This document shows, piece after piece, positions 1-11,430 of a stretch of DNA of 64,000 nt (its first letter is position 1; every line of letters begins with the position of its first letter). Where the stretch lies: positions 42,214,289 through 42,278,288 of the forward strand of contig QVOM02000073.1 of the NCBI GenBank assembly GCA_003586115.2, given 5' to 3'. The translations under genes were made by a program, and so were the position numbers. The DNA comes from Salvator merianae (taxonomy: Eukaryota > Chordata > Lepidosauria > Squamata > Teiidae). Below the pieces are notes generated by a model. The model was not told the DNA's origin. It did not search any database and worked only from the letters and a program-made list of their open reading frames with translations.

Positions 1-81
1 TTGGTTCCTTGCTACTAGGGAAACAGGTATTCTATTTGCTGTTTTGGAAATCTGGGTGGGAGTGGGGAGCAAAAGGCACTG

Positions 82-90
82 TATAAAAGG
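82..90 (+). promoter_or_regulatory. TATA-like box upstream of hAT relic
   Basis: The sequence TATAAAAGG is a good match to a core-promoter TATA box. It is on the strand of the transposase relic, and the first ATG downstream is at 174. Function as the element's promoter is inferred from position only. Confidence 0.35.
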
Positions 91-299
91 AGAGGCCCAA
101 GAACAGTTAAGTTAATATTTTCGGTTGGATTGGACTGGACTAGACTAAGCAGGAGGACTACTGTCTTTGGATCATGGGTTGGGCGCTCCACATGGTGGGT
201 GGTCTAGCTCTGTGGGTTCTCTGTGTCTTCTCTGTGTCTTCTCCTTTTTGCACTATCTGAGTTCTTTTCGTTCTTTGTTTACCTTTTGCTTTAATTTGG

Positions 300-346
300 T
301 TGGGGAGGGGAAGGGAGGAGAGGGGAGGGGAGGGGAAGGGAGGGTC
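300..346 (+). repeat. GGGGA-rich purine tract with G-quadruplex potential
   Basis: At least six runs of three or four G separated by A or AG occur within about 46 bases, which fits the sequence rule for a G-quadruplex. It is probably simple-sequence expansion of a GGGGA unit. Confidence 0.7.
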
Positions 347-544
347 AGTGCAGGGGCGTCTTCTTATTGTCATTATTTATTGTTCTCCTGTTATATTTAT
401 TTGAATTATTGATTGTTTTCCTGTTATATTCAAGTAGAATATATTATAGTATTTTTTTCTTGTTCTTTCTGTTGCTGGTTTATTTAAATTGAATATTTTT
501 GTGTTGTTGCTTTAAATTGGAATATGTGTCTGGTGTGGTTGGTG

Positions 545-655
545 TGTGACTGGGCACTGGCAGAACAGTGCACCTTTTGTCTTTTTCCTTTTGAGGTATG
601 TGACTGGGTGGGCATTGGCAGAGCAGTGCACCTTTTGTCTTTTTCCTTTTGAGGT
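545..655 (+). repeat. tandem duplication, two units of 54 and 57 bp
   Basis: Unit 1 (545-598) and unit 2 (599-655) both run from TGTGACTGGG to TTTTGAGGT and differ by a 3-bp insertion (GTG) and two substitutions. The high identity suggests a fairly recent duplication inside the upstream part of the hAT relic. Confidence 0.85.
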
Positions 656-1667
656 GCTGTTGGTTGTTTTCTGGGTTTCTGATTTTGTTTTCCCAGTGGC
701 ATGTGGCCACCTTTCTATTCTCTTTTTTGTTGGGTGTGTGGACTAGGGTTGTAAATCTGGTTGGCTAGGGGTCTACACAGGCACAGAGTGTGGGTTTCCA
801 AGTTCCCTTTAAATAGATTCTGACATAGTGGGTTAGGCTTAGGACCAGTGTTAGGCTAGGTTTCAGGACAAGGCAGGAGGGGTGCTAGCATCAGACTTCC
901 CAAAAACCTCCTCCCTCCCTCTCTTTTAGTTTTCTTCCACCACACCCATCAAATTGCTGCTTTTCCCAAACTAAATTCTTGTAGGAGGCTCTCGCAAAGT
1001 AAGCCTGCGAGGTTTGCGTGTCACACAGCAGGGCCATAGCTCTGTGCTGGTGACATACACCCAAATTAAATAGGTCACCCACCCATCCCTCTTAGGTTAA
1101 GTTGAGACCTCAGGGCTCCCAACCCCCACCTCACCCCTGCTAGGTTTAAGGACTTAGGGGCTTCAGAGAAGGATGTCTGGAAAGGGCAGAGGGGTCAGCA
1201 AAGGAAAGGCTAGACTGGTAGGCAGGAGGGAAGGGAGGAGTTGATGCTGGCCATTGCAGGCAGGCTTCTGAGTGGCCTACTCCCTGAGTCCCTACCACCA
1301 GGTGGACCCTCAAGCACGCAGTGCACAGGCTTGACTTTACTGTACGGGAAGCTGAGCCTGAGCCTGCTGCTGCTGGTGGGCCTTCCTCAGCAACAGAGCA
1401 TAGCCTCTTTCATGCTGAGGAATCACAGGTTCCTCCAGCAAGGGAAGAGGTGATGGCAGTGATGGTTTCAGCTGCCATGGCAGCTGGCCCTCCCCCACCT
1501 GTCTCAGGTTCCAGTGCAACTTTGTAGTCCGAGACTGAGGAGGAGCGGGAGCCTCGCCCTGGTCCTTCTCAGCCCCAGGCTGAGGGTGTGTGTGATGGTT
1601 CTGATCCCCAGATCACCAGCAGGACCATCACTAGCTATGGGGGGGGTATCATGGTAGCCTCAAGGGT

Positions 1668-3726
1668 AGCATAGTATGGAGGCATTTTGAGCTCTGTCCT
1701 AATGCTACAAACTACACTGCCTGCAACCACTGTAAGGCAAGTTCAGCAGGGTGCAAAACGTCAGGTGTCTTGGCACCACGGCGCTGTAGAGCCATCTGAA
1801 GAGTTGGCACACTGGCGTTCTTCCTCCTGCTGACAGCAGTAGGCCCAGTGTGCCTGGGAGTAGCCCCACTGGTGCTGTGTCTGCCACCCGGCAGATACAG
1901 TTACCTGAACAGTGGTTGCAGAAGTCAATGTGCAAGTGGAGTGATTGCCGAGATAGATCTCTCCTAACCCAGACTATTGTGGAGATGATCACCCTTGATG
2001 ATCAGCCACTCCCTGTGGTGAAGAATGCTGGCTTCCACCAGCTACTCCACCTGCTTGCCCCCGACTACCGGACATCCTCATGCACCATGTTCAGCAGGAG
2101 CATGGTGCCCTCCCTATACAATGCGTGCAGGGAGGCGGTGCAGGAATGAATATCATGCAGTGCTATCCATCCCTGCCCAGTCGAGCATTTCACTGCCAAT
2201 CTGTGGTCCAGCGGCAGCAGATTGCATGGTTCTTTCCTCTTCCTCACTGTGCACTGGTGGGGGGAGATGAGAGAGGGTGGTGTTGCAGCCAGTGTGGGTG
2301 TTGCTTCTCAAGCCCCCTGACTGGCGCTGAAGCCCCTTTGGGCCTTGCTGCACATGGAGGAGCTTGATAGGACCCACACTGCTGAACATCTGTCAGAGGC
2401 CATGGACCATCAGGTGAGGGGTTGGTTGAGCTGGGACCTAACCCTTATTCGTGGCTTCATGGTCACTGACAATGGGAAGAATATAGTCAAGGTAGCCGGA
2501 CTGGCAGGGTTTGTGAGCATCATTTGTATGTCTCGCACTCTCCACCTGGTCGTGAGGGATGCTCTTGGACTCTCTGGGCCAGTGCCCAGGAGTGCAGTCC
2601 CCGCTGATGCTTCTGCTACATCTATGGGAGCCCTTGTGGAGAGGTGGCACGGTATGGCTTCCCTTTTTCACCGGAGTAGTAGTGCACGGAGGCTGTTCCA
2701 CCAGACCCAGGAGGAGAAGCGCTTGCCAGAACTTCTGATCCCCACAGATGTTCCCACCTGATGGAACTCCACCTATATCTTGTTCCAGCGCCTGCTGGAG
2801 CAAGAGCCTGCCCTTCACATGCTCGCTATGAGGCATAACGTGGAGGAGTGCAGTCTCTTCCCGTAAGACTGGTGCACCATCGTGGATGCTGTCAAGGTAC
2901 TCAGATTCTTTGATTGGCTGACAAGGAAACTGAGTGGTAAGACAACAATGCTGTGTGTGGCACTGCCAAGCACGGTTGCCTTGGACAAACGTCTTGGTGG
3001 GCTTCAGCCACAGCTGACCACTGAGGTTGGCCAGGACTTGGTGAGTTGGCTGCAGGCTGGAGTTGAGAAGAGGCTTATTGATCCCTTGAGAAAGAAGTCT
3101 GTGGCCATTTTGATCTGTCTTCTTGACCCAAGGGCTCAGGAGGGAGCTGTCCCTGCGGATGAGCTCCCTCAGCAGAGAGAGTGCCTGGTCCAAGCAGCTA
3201 GGAGAGTTCAGTCAGAGAGGCTGGGTCAGAGAGCAGAACGCCTGTTCACAGTGCATGCCCCGCTTCCAGTGGTGGAAGTTCCCCTGTGGGTAGAGGTAGC
3301 GGAGGGCCCAGCAGCACGGTTTGGGAGGCAAGTCATGAAGTGTGCCAGGTGGCACTATCTGACACGGAGTTTGAGGTTTTAGGCTTTAGTGATATGTCCA
3401 CGAAGAGCCAGAGACCAACTACCCTCAATAGTGCTGAGCAGTCTGTTCTGCAGTATCTAGCAGGGGAAGTGCAAGGCAAGAACACAGTGCCATCTGAGTT
3501 TTGGGCAAAGCATCACCAAATCTGAATGGATTTGGAACCTCTTGCCCGGAAGTACCTGTCTGCTCCACCGACATCTGTGCAGACCGAGAGGGTGTTCTCC
3601 ATGGCTGGTGATGTGGTGACATCTCATCACTCTCTCATGGATGCTTGGCTTGTGGAGCAGCTTGTCTTCTTAAAGACCAACTTGCACCTGCTGGGCTTTC
3701 CCAAGCTGCCTTTGGGGGATGAGTGA
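1668..3726 (+). pseudogene. hAT-family transposase relic with N-terminal BED zinc finger
   Basis: This is a cut-and-paste DNA transposase remnant of the BED-finger hAT type. Blocks in order: the start of a BED finger with SIVWRHFE and a CNHC cysteine pair (1668-1740), its second half SHLKSWH in another frame (1790-1810), a block resembling LDDQPLPVVKNAGF (about 2005-2045), FTANLWSS (about 2189-2212), MVTDNGKNIV (about 2459-2488), a histidine block SRTLHLVV, a split DVPT-stop-WNSTY block at 2759, and the C-terminal dimerisation block TERVFSMAG (about 3580-3606) ending at 3726. It is dead. Stops are visible at 1787, 2147, 2318, 2759, 2864 and 3523, and frames shift between 1740 and 1787 and again around 3330-3380. 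The stop at 2759 is TGA where the family usually has Arg, consistent with CpG decay. The Asp normally expected in the first block reads Asn at 2198-2200; the second-block Asp survives at 2468-2470. A domesticated ZBED gene is excluded by the broken frame. Confidence 0.9.
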
Positions 3727-3999
3727 CCAGGCCATGGGTGACTCTATCTCAATCCTGCAGCACAAAGGCAGCCAAAAAACAACAACAGAGAAAGGACTAG
3801 GTGGGCCAATAATTCCCAAAGAAAATAACAAAAAGCACAAAAAAGGGACAAAAAAGTGAAAAAGAAAGCCACAAAGTAAGGGGAAAACAGAAACTATTGA
3901 ATAAAGGGAAAATTAGAATATTAAAAAATGAAAACAAGGAAAAGAAAAAGGGAAAGGAGATGTGGGGGGAGAGGTAAGAAATCCTATATGCGTTGTGTG

Positions 4000-4002
<3 letters not shown>
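3727..4002 (+). other. A-rich tract 3' of the hAT relic
   Basis: This is non-coding, A-rich sequence between the transposase stop and the following dinucleotide microsatellite. It is probably the 3' untranslated part of the hAT element. No further motif was recognised. Confidence 0.4.

Positions 4003-4056
<54 letters not shown>
4003..4056 (+). repeat. (TC)n then (AC)n compound microsatellite
   Basis: About twenty TC units (4003-4042) run straight into about seven AC units (4043-4056). It is a simple repeat likely to be length-variable. Confidence 0.97.
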
Positions 4057-5121
4057 CAATGACACCAGGCTTCTGATGCCATAGGGTACGCTCAGTGCCC
4101 TGGGGCAGCATACATCAGGGTCAGCGCCCAAGGGCCAGTACCAGTCTGAGGCCATAGCCGACATAGACAAACCTACAGGTGAGGCTGCTAGAGCAGCAGC
4201 TTCTCCTTTCTTCATGTCCCAATCCATCACACAGCTGGGCCCGATGCCACCCTTGTCCCACAGATCTTCCTTTACTGGTCTAGTGCTAAAGTAAGCCACA
4301 GGAGCCATTGCCAGAGTAAACAACAACTCTGTCTCTGTGTCTGTTGACACTTTCACTGGGGAGAACCCGGCATCTGCATCCATACCAAAAGTAGTACATC
4401 TTCCTTGGACCTACTCCTCTTCCTCAAAGTCAGCTGTCCACTAAACAGGGAGACACAGAGTCAGTCAGACAGTAGAAGAATAAGATAGTAAAGGAGGCAG
4501 CAGCTCAGCTAATAAGGTAAAGGAAAACAGGAATGCTTGGAAAAGGCTTTCCGTTACATGTGTCTTCATTGGTGTGATTTCTTCATGGTAGCTTTGGGGT
4601 GCTGTGCATAAGAGTGGGTGGGGCACTTATTTCAGTCAGGATTTTCTTTCTAGGCTTACAATTGGCTATGGCCAAGCAGCAGAAGGATCCTCAGCTTCTT
4701 TCATGGCTTTTGGGGGATATCTCCACCCCAAATGCAAAGAATTGGCACAGTGGTCCCACTCAGACTTCCATGCAATTCTATTGGCTGCCGGGTGACTTCG
4801 AGCTACAGCCTCCAAACTTGGCACAGTGGTCCCCGGGGTGCCCCTGGAGCTCCACGTCAGATTTGGACGCAGCAGCTTGAACGGGGCACCAGCTTTGCCC
4901 CCTCAGATTTCTGTGCGATTCTATTGGCTGGACTGTGGTCCCACTGTGACCCTCCCCCAGCTCTCCTGACACCTTCCTTTTGCAAAAACAATTCATCGAA
5001 GCTTTGCTTCAAAATTGAAAACAGCATTCTTTGCAGTTGCAATTTTTGATCGAAAACGAAGCTTGCTGGTTTTTGATTTGCTGTGAAATGAAAAGCGGAA
5101 AAAACTTCGTGCACATCCCTA
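4057..5121 (+). mobile_element. 3' terminal segment of a hAT element (5' limit not resolved)
   Basis: The segment ends at 5121 with the inverse complement of TAGGGATGTGCACGAAG, which differs by one base from the terminus of the complete hAT element at 25521-26220. A related phrase around 'GGCACAGTGGTCCC' recurs at about 4743 and 4820, and 'ATTCTATTGGCTG' at about 4775 and 4917, so the interior has an internal repeat. No matching 5' terminus or 8-bp duplication (expected to match 5122-5129) was found nearby. It may be the far end of the transposase-bearing relic upstream or a separate truncated miniature copy. Confidence 0.55.
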
Positions 5122-5639
5122 CTATCTGTCTTCGTCTCTAGCTGTGTCTGCAGAGTGCCACCATGTGTATTGTCCTTGAGGGTGTATAGTCTGCATGCCA
5201 GTAGCCCTGATTCTCTAAGACTGTTAAATATGAACAAAGGAAAGGGTGTGTTTCTGGTAATCCATGATAAAGAAATCTTGGGCTTTACTAATGTTTTGCT
5301 TAATGAAAAACAAATAGATAACTTATTAAGGTCTTTGGGGTGTTTTAAAATCTACCCAAGCATTTTTTTTTTAATTTTAGTACCTGTGCTAATTATTTCT
5401 CAGTTGGAATATTGCAATTTATTATGTTGTGTTCAACTGTAGCAAATAAAGCAGATGAACAGCACCTTAGGCAGGGCACCATGTAGCCCTTGTGTTCTCC
5501 CCATGTCCATCTCCAATTCTACTACTCTAGATCATTCATGAGAAGCATGTGGACAAGCCTATCTCCAAACTGCCTAAGGGGTGCTTTTTTATGGTGTATG
5601 ACCACAGAACAGGATGCCATTCAAAAGTCTGAAGAATTC

Positions 5640-6010
5640 TGAAACCATGGTGTAGTTGAAGCTCTTGGTTCTAACCTATAAATCTCTAAACAGCTCTGGA
5701 TCTGAACATACAAAAGATCACTTCACCTCCAATTCAAGCCACCCTAGCATTTGAGATTATCTGAAGTTGTCTTGCTGAGAATTTCACCTTCCAAGATGAT
5801 GACGTTGTTTGCGGGGAACCTACACGTTCATTAGCAGACATCCTTTATTGCGGAACCAGCCGTATGGAATAAATTTTCACAAGATATATGGTAGGCCTCC
5901 TTGTGTATTTTCAGAAAGCAGCTAAGAACATTTTGATCATCTTAACATCCCCCTCTGGGTGTATGGATGGAGCATACTAATACTACTACTAATTATAACA
6001 ACATTTATTT
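5640..6010 (+). mobile_element. L2-like LINE fragment, sense, 3' end of reverse-transcriptase ORF
   Basis: Broken translation on the plus strand gives the order typical of L2-like LINE ends: an 'ALWN'-like AVWN block at about 5860 and the final helix just before the tail. Stops and frameshifts are frequent, so it is old. The sense orientation is opposite to most L2 copies in the window. Confidence 0.55.
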
Positions 6011-6071
6011 ATAATGTCCCTTTCACCAAAGGGTGGAACAAGAGACTTATACAATTAGGAGACAAAACAAA

Positions 6072-6074
<3 letters not shown>

Positions 6075-6110
<36 letters not shown>
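6075..6110 (+). repeat. (TG)n microsatellite with (TA) tail
   Basis: About fourteen TG units are followed by four TA units. Simple repeat. Confidence 0.97.
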
Positions 6111-6111
<1 letters not shown>

Positions 6112-7079
6112 TTGAATGCTATATGTAAAATCATCCTCCATTTCTCATCAAATGCTTCACACCTCCACAGCTACATATCTAAATGATTCACTAGGAGGGG
6201 GAGTTTTCTTTGACTGCACCAGTGATGTGAAAGGGAGATCTGAAGTCCCCTTTCTAGACCAGATTACTGACAAGTGCAGACACAGCCATTGTTTCAGTAG
6301 CACTGAGGCCACAAAAGGTGATAACATTAGAATGCAGCTTCTGTTAGATACCACCATCAGAGAAAGTCATGCATGTATGCTCCTTGGCATGTTGTCTTAT
6401 AAGCACAAACTATATATGAGCAGCAGAAAGCAATACCTGTACTTCCTGTTAAAAAGTCAAAAATCCCAAGTCATGAAACTTATTCAGTTAAAGTAAATTG
6501 GTATAGGAAGCTGTATTTGAAGGATATATCATATAGGTTGTAAATAAAATAGTACCTTAAACAAGAATGGTTACATTTTAATGTGATTTAAATTTTAGCT
6601 TGCAAAACTCTCTCTTTCTGGTAGATTGTATTTTATAGTTGTTGTTTTTATTTTTGTGCTTTTTTTTTCCTATGGTATGGTCCACAGATTAATCAATAAA
6701 AATTGAATGAGTACACACAAATAGTTAAACTATTGATTTTACTAGTATAAAATGTACTGATGGATGCACCAACTTGGAGACCCTGAAGGGAAATAATTTT
6801 TTTTTTAATGTGGATTAACATATAAATTATGGTGACAATACCACCTCCAGTTATCAGAGCTAGACAAATCTTTTAAACCAGGCTGTCCAAATGTGAATGG
6901 TTTTCCTTTTCCCATTGTTCTTAATGAGTTTTTTTGTGAATTAAAAAATTTATCTCCCCTTTTACTGTAAAATTCTTGAAGATTGTTTTATGGTGGAAAG
7001 GATTATAGAAATATAATAAGCAAATACTTATCTGAAGAACATTTGCTGGGAGACAGGAGGAAAAGAGTGATATTGAAAC
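6111..7079. other. unassigned AT-rich sequence
   Basis: I recognise no gene, RNA or transposon end here. A short open frame at 6116-6496 lacks any family motif and is treated as chance. Confidence 0.4.
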
Positions 7080-7082
7080 CTT

Positions 7083-7516
7083 GGGGCTTTCCACACTTTC
7101 TGCCTTACAATGGAATAATTATCCCATTCTAAGATGAAACAGTTCTCATGGTGCAGCAACTGTATGCACTGCGAGGGCTGGAACTCTCAGTGTGGATGCT
7201 GGCTACACGCAGCCACTGGCTGGCTACATGCAGCAGCTGCAGAAATGTCCAGCCACTGCCATGGCAACCAGGACCACAGCTCATAAGTGTGCATCTGCAT
7301 CTGCATCTGCAGCCACACCGCAACCTGAAGCATTTGCAACTGAAAGTAGTGCGAATGCTGCTCCTGGTATAGCTGTGGACAATGTTTTAGTTCTACAGCT
7401 TGTAGTGATCAGGAGAGTCTGCAAACACTCCCAGTCACTAGGGCCTCTGCAAAATGCAGATTCACTGTACTAGTGAGCATCTGGATGCTCACTAGGACTA
7501 AATTGTAAACAGGCCC
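7083..7516 (-). mobile_element. GGGCC-family short DNA transposon, 434 bp, TSD CTT
   Basis: The left end reads GGGGCTTTCCACACTT and the right end is the inverse complement of GGGCCTGTTTAC. It is flanked by CTT at 7080-7082 and 7517-7519. The module with the TGGGATAATTATCCCA-like palindrome sits next to the left end, so the copy is reversed relative to most others. The middle shares the 'GCTGCTCCTGGTA' region with the elements at 30655, 58870 and 60212. There is no coding capacity; it must have moved with a transposase supplied in trans. Confidence 0.8.
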
Positions 7517-8514
7517 CTTGTCTGTTTGTGGGCTTCCCATAGTTATTTGGTTAGCTGCTGTGAGAGCCAAGCTAGTTGAGACTTTGTTTCCCCCCTTCTT
7601 CATATATTTGCATATGGTCACTGCAGCAGATCATGATGAAAGAAGGATAGGAATGGAAAGACTGGAGGGGGAAAAAAAGCAAAGGATGTCTGTGGTTGCT
7701 TGATCACTGTTTCCAAGATGGATCTTTAATCCTTATCAGTACAATCTGAATGAAAACAGCTTTCAAAAGTGTGCTATGAGTTTTCTTGATCTGGTCTCTC
7801 TGAAACATTTGGTTTGGTTTCACAGACATATAACTAGCGTGGAATTTTCAGGGAAAAGAGGGAAGAAAATAACCTAGCTCAAGGTACAAATAAATGATTT
7901 TTATTTTGGGTGAAAATAAAAGGAACTTTACTTAAACAACACCAATCAATAATAAAAACGCTTGAGCTCTAAATCTAATCTTATTACCTATGGGAACAAG
8001 TGAAACACGACTAAGGATCTTATTGAGTAAACCACTGTAGAATGAACTGCTGGCAGAAGCAATAAGTTTGTACAGGTAGAAATTAGAGGGTGAAAGAAGA
8101 AAAATAGTACAAAGTCCAGATCTGGGAAATGAGGGAAAGAACAAGAGGAGTTCATTTAGCCAGTAATTCCAATAGAGGCCCACAGGCAGTCTCTGCTACA
8201 GAAAGTGAGAAATCTCTTCCAGGCAGCTAGGAAACTTGACTGTGGCCCTTCTTCCTGTTGCAGACCCATTGATTCTAAATATCAGTTGTCCATGCGGTGC
8301 TATGAATTGGGCCTCTAATGTGGTCAAGGCCTCCCTTTGGGGGCTAGAAATAAAAAGGGACTGGAAGGACTAACTTTTGGATGGGAGACCCTGACTTTAA
8401 AGGAATCATTACCTGTCTTGAAGTCTTCACTATTGTCCAAATGGGCTTGATATGCCTTTCCAAAAAAAGCGGAGGTGGAATTGGTTTTAGAGAGTCAAAG
8501 AGAAAGATAGAACA
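7517..8514. other. unassigned sequence
   Basis: Moderately AT-rich sequence with no recognisable coding or repeat signature by eye. Confidence 0.35.
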
Positions 8515-8817
8515 TAGAGATTTGCAAAATTGATTTTGCATTCAAACTTTCAATCAAATATTTTGCATTTGTGGATATGCAAATCAAATCGAAAATGCGC
8601 TTTTTCACATTTTCAACTTTCGATTGGAATGATTCAGCCTCTTCTTTTGTGAAAGCAGAATATTTGTTCAAATATTCACATTTTCAGTGGGGAACACTGT
8701 GAAAATGAATGCAATTTAATTCCGTTTTTGACATCACAATTTGCTGACAAAGTGAAAATAAAGATTTTCACTTTGGCAAGATATTGAAAATGCAAATTTA
8801 GTTCATGCACATCTTTA
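8515..8817. mobile_element. short hAT element, 303 bp, imperfect 8-bp TSD
   Basis: The ends are TAGAGATTTGCA and the inverse of TAAAGATGTGCA, related to the ends at 14714-15110 and 25521-26220. Flanks are ATAGAACA (8507-8514) and ATAGAAGG (8818-8825), six of eight identical, as expected of an aged hAT 8-bp duplication. The interior is AT-rich and non-coding, with TTGCATTTTC-like inverted motifs. Confidence 0.75.
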
Positions 8818-8825
8818 ATAGAAGG

Positions 8826-9864
8826 CATTTTGAAAAAGTTGTGGTACTCTGTATTCTTCTGCTATTGAACTAGAATGTCTAAGGTTTCAATACAACTCTC
8901 TGCTCCAGTCCTGGTTGATTGAGAAAAGAGGAAAATAAAGAGATCTTTGAATTGATTCATAGGAAGCATCTGCATTGCCACAGCACTACAGAATTCAAAA
9001 CCCTGAATATTCTTGGATATCAAGGTGAATCACTTCCCCTAAACCAGGAAAGATGTACAGCGCTGGGATGGTCCACTCTTTTAACCTTCCTTGTTATGCT
9101 CAGAGTCCTTGAACAAAAGAGTGGATAAACGAAAGATAATCTTTGATTTTCAATTTATATCTTTTCCAATCTCATTAAATCATTCTGGGAAGATGCATCA
9201 ATTATTAGTCAGATGTCATCAGGTTTTGATCTGACTTTGCCAAAAATGTAATGATCACTGTGTGATCACTAAAAGCAAGCTTGTCTCCTTGCTGGAAACA
9301 AAAGGAGATGTCGGATGATTGAAAAGGAAAAGAAAAACAGAAGTTCTGTCTTGCCTGCAAAGAAAAATAATCAAACAAAATTAAACTGAAGTGGCTCAAG
9401 TCCTAGCCAATATTGATTTTCACATATAGATAAAATCATCTTTTATTTTTCTATTTCTGTGAAACCTCAGTTTATAAGGCAAACCTCAGTTTATTTCTAT
9501 GTTTACTAAACCTTTTTTCTTAATGTATATAACTGGGCTGTCCACCTCTTACTTTGCTGTACATGTGTACATTTAAAAAAAACCAACACATTAAAACTGG
9601 TAGGATGACTTTGTATCCCAGCCACGTGAAATAATAGATCGTTTTGCAGAACAGTTTGAAAATCATTATTATTTAATACAATTTTACAAGATTAGGACAT
9701 ACATGTGTGTGCACACACTTGCAAGCACATGCACATACACATGCACACACAGAGAGGAAGAAATCCTTGCACAAATCAGGTGGTTGCAGGAATTAAATAC
9801 AAGAGGGTTACTAGAGAATTCACTGTTCACAAATGACATTTCATTGATGCTGATGGGGATTTAC
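8826..9864. other. unassigned sequence with a CA/GT-rich patch
   Basis: No gene is recognised. A degenerate CA-rich microsatellite occupies about 9698-9757. The rest is AT-rich. Confidence 0.4.
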
Positions 9865-11042
9865 CAGGTCATTTAGTGCTTTAAGCATTAGTGTCAGTAC
9901 CATAAATCTGGTACTAAATAGGCAACCAGTGAAGATCTCTCAAAACCACTGTGATCTGGTCTTAAATACATGTTACTAGTCTAGTTTCTGAATCCTGAAC
10001 CAGTTGCAGCTTCTGGACTGTCTTGTTCCTTCCAAGGGAGTACAACTCTATCTAAAACTGGGTGCCTATTTATTTCCTAGACATGACACCCTGTAAAACA
10101 TAGTAGCTCCATCTTTTCTGGATTTTCAATTTATTGGTTCACATCCAGCTCATTATCACCTCCAGGAACCCATGAAGCACCTGAAGTGCCTCTTCTGACT
10201 CAAATTGAATGAATAGATAGAGCTGCGTATCACATTCGTATTGGTGACACCTCACTTCAAATCTCCTGATGATTGTTCCCAATGGCTTCATATAGATGTA
10301 AAAAAGCATAGGTAGCAAAACTAGATCCTGTGAAATCCTGCATGTGAGTTCCAAAGTTGGCAAGCAATGCAACCCAATCCATAGGTAGGAATGCAGTGCC
10401 CCCAAAAATGTTTGTAGGAAACAACAGAAAAGTGGAATGCAAAATGACTGTTGGTGCTCTAATGTATGTAAAACAACTCATAATCATGACTGATTGAAAT
10501 ATACAAACAGCTTAACAATACAATAATAGTATACAACTTGTGGGATTCATGTAATGATGAAGTAATCACAGACTGCTGGAACAAGATGCATGCCAAGAAT
10601 AAATGAGAAAAGTTGATAATTATTTGGAAACCAATACTGGAAGCAGTTTTGAGAAACAAGACTAAATACCTCCCAGGAAAGACCACAATACAAATAATAA
10701 AAAAATCCCTGAAAATAAAAGATTAAATATCCTATAAGCCACTGTATATCTGTATGTAATTGTACAAGAACATATCTATTAAACTGGAATAAGTAAGGTT
10801 CAATAAAAATTTAAATAAAAAGAAGTAATAGAGTGCCCCCAACTAGGTCACGAAGTCACCTCAAAAAGGCACTGTGGTCAATGGTATCAAAAACTGATGA
10901 GAAGTCAAGCAGAACCAACAGGTTTGCACTCCCCCTGTCCCTCTCCCATCACAAGTCATCCATCAAGGTCATCAAGGTAATTTCAGAGCTGTGACCAGGC
11001 TTGAAGCCACATTGTAATGGATATAGATAATCTGTTTCATCC
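9865..11042 (-). mobile_element. L2-like LINE copy, antisense, split by an L1-like insertion
   Basis: It aligns by eye along its length with the better-preserved antisense L2 at 23800-25512. Shared landmarks include the CTTTTCTGGATTTTCAATTT phrase near 10110 and the 'ATGGTATCAAAAACTGATGAG' region near 10880. The reverse-transcriptase active-site block reads YECD where YADD is expected (near 10230), so the enzyme would be dead. The copy is interrupted at 10395-10842. It ends at a GGGCC element at about 11043. Confidence 0.8.
10406..10831 (+). mobile_element. 5'-truncated L1-like 3' end with 11-bp TSD
   Basis: The inserted segment is flanked by identical 11-bp copies of AGTGCCCCCAA (10395-10405 and 10832-10842). 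It ends in an A-rich tail with AATAAA-type signals, as expected of target-primed reverse transcription by an L1-type enzyme. The tail style resembles L1 3' ends. No protein-coding remnant is visible, so a processed 3'UTR copy of a host gene is an alternative. Confidence 0.75.
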
Positions 11043-11430
11043 AAGTGTGTTTTCACACTTACCACATTAGAACAGGACACTGTCTGCACTGCATGGCCCT
11101 AGTTCCTTAGCTGAAGCAGGATATTGTCATTTGTGGTGCAAATGCCAGTCGCTTTGCCTGATGTTTACCACAGCAGTGGCCAGGAAGCATCCAGCTGCTG
11201 CCATGGCAACAGCCAGGGCCATGCAGTACCCAGGCATGTACAGGCATGTTTTGGTAGTCTCACAGGCAAGTCGCTGTGCATGGTGCGGTGGCCAAGGTAA
11301 GTGCAGATGCACATGCTGATATCCTGCTGCCAGTCAGTTCTACGGCCTTGCAGTGCAGCTGGTTGCTGTGCTGTGAGATCTGTTCCACCATAGAAGAGGA
11401 TGTTCTATGGTGGAAAGTGTGAAAAGGCCC
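11043..11430 (+). mobile_element. GGGCC-family short DNA transposon, 5' end eroded
   Basis: The right end is TGGAAAGTGTGAAAAGGCCC. The left end keeps TTTTCACACTTACCA but its outer bases have diverged. The interior carries the GCTGCCATGGCAAC-type module found in other copies. No matching 3-bp duplication is seen, so the left boundary is approximate and may be truncated inside the L2 copy. Confidence 0.7.

Larger units (their letters stand above)
1..1667 (+). other. upstream part of a decayed hAT element (inferred)
   Basis: No intact gene is visible here. The stretch lies directly upstream of the hAT transposase relic and holds a TATA-like box at 82-90, a G-rich purine tract at 300-346, a two-copy tandem repeat at 545-655 and several short unrelated open frames. 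I infer that it is the element's promoter, leader or intron because the transposase reading frame begins only around 1668. The 5' end of the element was not found; it may lie outside the window or be lost. Confidence 0.4.

Noticed and set aside
2438..3193. Longest open frame in the window, 251 codons on the minus strand
   Set aside because: It is antisense to the hAT transposase relic and has no family motif of its own; it is a shadow.
7287..7310. Short run of CATCTG hexamers as a satellite
   Set aside because: Only about three units lying within the GGGCC element; not a true array.
7079..7520. 5-bp target duplication (CNNNG) for the GGGCC family
   Set aside because: The invariant C and G at the outer positions at several sites are more simply part of the element ends, leaving 3-bp duplications; kept as an alternative in the findings.
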